Part shown: positions 6,446-7,313 of the stretch, piece after piece
Position numbering within the stretch: the first letter of the stretch is position 1
Layout of the letters: every line of letters begins with the position of its first letter
Assembly: GCA_050744245.1 (NCBI GenBank)
Contig: JBOGGX010000195.1
Span: 1-7,313, forward strand
Length of the DNA: 7,313 nt
Source: JBOGGX01 sp050744245
GTDB lineage: Bacteria > Actinomycetota > Acidimicrobiia > Acidimicrobiales > JBOGGX01
Direction of reading: 5' to 3'
Notes under the pieces: generated by a model
Told to the model about the DNA's origin: nothing
The model's input: the letters and a program-made list of their open reading frames with translations, nothing else
The model's database searches: none
Translations under genes and position numbers: made by a program

Positions 6446-7313
6446 TCAGCCGCTCGTCAGCGGGATGTCTCGGACCTCGCCCCTGTCCTCGATGTGGACC
6501 ACGAGCTGGGCGATGTCGAACCCGGTGTCCCACTCGAAGGTCGCCTCGCCGGTCGAGTTGACGTCGACCACCTGGTTGACCTCGGTGACCGGCGCCTCGA
6601 GCGCCCCGTCGACCAGCAGGCGGAAGGAGCGGCTCCAGAGGTTGATGGCGTACTGGTCCCGGTTGGTGACCACGACCGGTACCGACACGACGAAGCGATC
6701 GCTGAACGTCGTGATCGCGGCCGGGCCGACGTCGACCTTGACCAGGCCGATCGAGACGGACACCGCGTCGCGCCGCACCTCGGGTGGCCGGTCCGGTGCC
6801 GTCCCGCCGCGCAGCGGGATCTCGCCGACGTCCTCGTCGTAGTACACCATCAGCACCAGATCGGCCGGCTCGGCGGCCAGGTCGAAGGTCGACGCGATCT
6901 CGTCCTGGCTGCGGGCCGGGATGATCGTGCCGTCCGGGGACCGCGGTTCGACCAGCCGGCCGTCTGCCCGCAGCCGGATGGTCGTCGGTGCGACGAAGAA
7001 GTCGTTGGCGCCCCGGTTCTCGAAGCGGGTCACCGTCTCGACCACGGGCTCGGGCCCTGCGCTCATCGATGCGGCGACGACATCGACCGCCAGCCGGTGA
7101 CCGACCACGCCGTGGAGCAGGGTGCCGGTGATGTCGGGAAGCTCGAGTTGTAGACCGCCTGGGGCGTCGGTCGGGTCGTCGGTGTCGCTCGTGCCGGGTG
7201 ACGTGCCTGCCCAGGGACGCCAGGCCACCGCGACGACCGCCAGCGCGGCGACGACAAACCCGGCGACGGCCGGCGTCAGCCACCGCCGTTGTCGGTGGCC
7301 GGCCTCGCCCGCG
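6446..7313 (-). CDS. Single-pass membrane protein with two tandem beta-rich (Ig-like) domains (5' end outside window)
   Basis: The frame is open to the right edge and shows 288 residues. A basic segment (GHRQRRW, 5-11) precedes one hydrophobic helix (about 14-31), then a Gly/Asp/Thr/Pro-rich linker (33-53), so the C-terminal part should face outside. A GTG at 7228 could be read as a start but would cut the helix nearly in half, so the true start is probably beyond the window. The exterior part contains two related modules, about 75-170 and 190-288. They share NR, then DG 18 residues after the N, then IPL, with identical spacing (N99/D117/I165 and N217/D235/I283). Alternating hydrophobic strands suggest an Ig-like sandwich, loosely recalling DUF4352-type domains, but I cannot assign a family. 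No catalytic motif or cysteine is visible. The function is unknown; a cell-surface or envelope role is inferred from topology. Confidence 0.85.
   Translation of the reverse strand, partial: AGEAGHRQRRWLTPAVAGFVVAALAVVAVAWRPWAGTSPGTSDTDDPTDAPGGLQLELPDITGTLLHGVVGHRLAVDVVAASMSAGPEPVVETVTRFENRGANDFFVAPTTIRLRADGRLVEPRSPDGTIIPARSQDEIASTFDLAAEPADLVLMVYYDEDVGEIPLRGGTAPDRPPEVRRDAVSVSIGLVKVDVGPAAITTFSDRFVVSVPVVVTNRDQYAINLWSRSFRLLVDGALEAPVTEVNQVVDVNSTGEATFEWDTGFDIAQLVVHIEDRGEVRDIPLTSG

Noticed and set aside
6450..6463. Hairpin (ccgct, loop cgtc, agcgg) just after the EEP stop codon
   Set aside because: The stem is only 5 bp, there is no T-run on either side, and it lies inside the opposing coding sequence. 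Such hairpins are common by chance at this GC content.
6167..7153. Plus-strand frame of about 328 codons over the right-edge gene
   Set aside because: It overlaps the catalytic end of the EEP gene and is antisense to a protein with a clear membrane helix and duplicated domains.
7226..7228. GTG at 7228 as start of the right-edge membrane protein
   Set aside because: It would remove most of the hydrophobic helix and the preceding basic residues that are encoded in frame upstream. No Shine-Dalgarno sequence precedes it.
5169..7283. Long minus-strand open frame of about 704 codons
   Set aside because: It overlaps the EEP gene in antisense and the membrane-protein gene out of frame. Composition is repetitive and no motif is present.

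Overview
The window is high-GC DNA, mostly protein-coding, with strong G/C preference at third codon positions and GTG starts in use. Together with the gene families present, this suggests an actinobacterium, possibly an Acidimicrobiia-like lineage. That placement is an inference from composition and protein style; there is no rRNA or other marker in the window.

Left half (1-3587, minus strand): two directly abutting genes of an exopolysaccharide or surface-glycan locus. The upstream gene encodes a membrane-anchored NDP-sugar 4,6-dehydratase/epimerase of the CapD/WbpM/PglF type. The downstream gene encodes a Wzz-like chain-length determinant fused to a CpsD/BY-kinase-type ATPase and runs off the left edge. 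The stop codon of the first is followed immediately by the ATG of the second, so they are almost certainly co-transcribed and translationally coupled. One makes a modified nucleotide sugar; the other would control polymer length or export.

Middle (3588-4082): a stretch with no intact gene between the divergent units. It carries the minus-strand remains of an aminoglycoside-phosphotransferase-like (APH fold) gene. The N-terminal and C-terminal ends are recognisable, but the catalytic middle is missing and the two ends are in different frames. It also contains the leader and a possible promoter of the dehydratase gene.

Right half (4083-7313): a two-gene plus-strand unit encodes a secreted lipoprotein with six Asp-box (BNR-like) repeats, then an endonuclease/exonuclease/phosphatase-fold protein with a near-ideal ribosome binding site. 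Converging on it, with only 2 bases between the stop codons, is a minus-strand gene for a single-pass membrane protein with two tandem homologous beta-rich domains. It runs off the right edge.

I see no tRNA, rRNA, CRISPR array, insertion sequence or riboswitch. No convincing new multi-gene system is visible. The most unusual items are the internally deleted phosphotransferase pseudogene, the altered Walker A' motif in the BY-kinase-like protein, the leucine at the dehydratase catalytic position, and the tandem domain duplication in the right-edge membrane protein.
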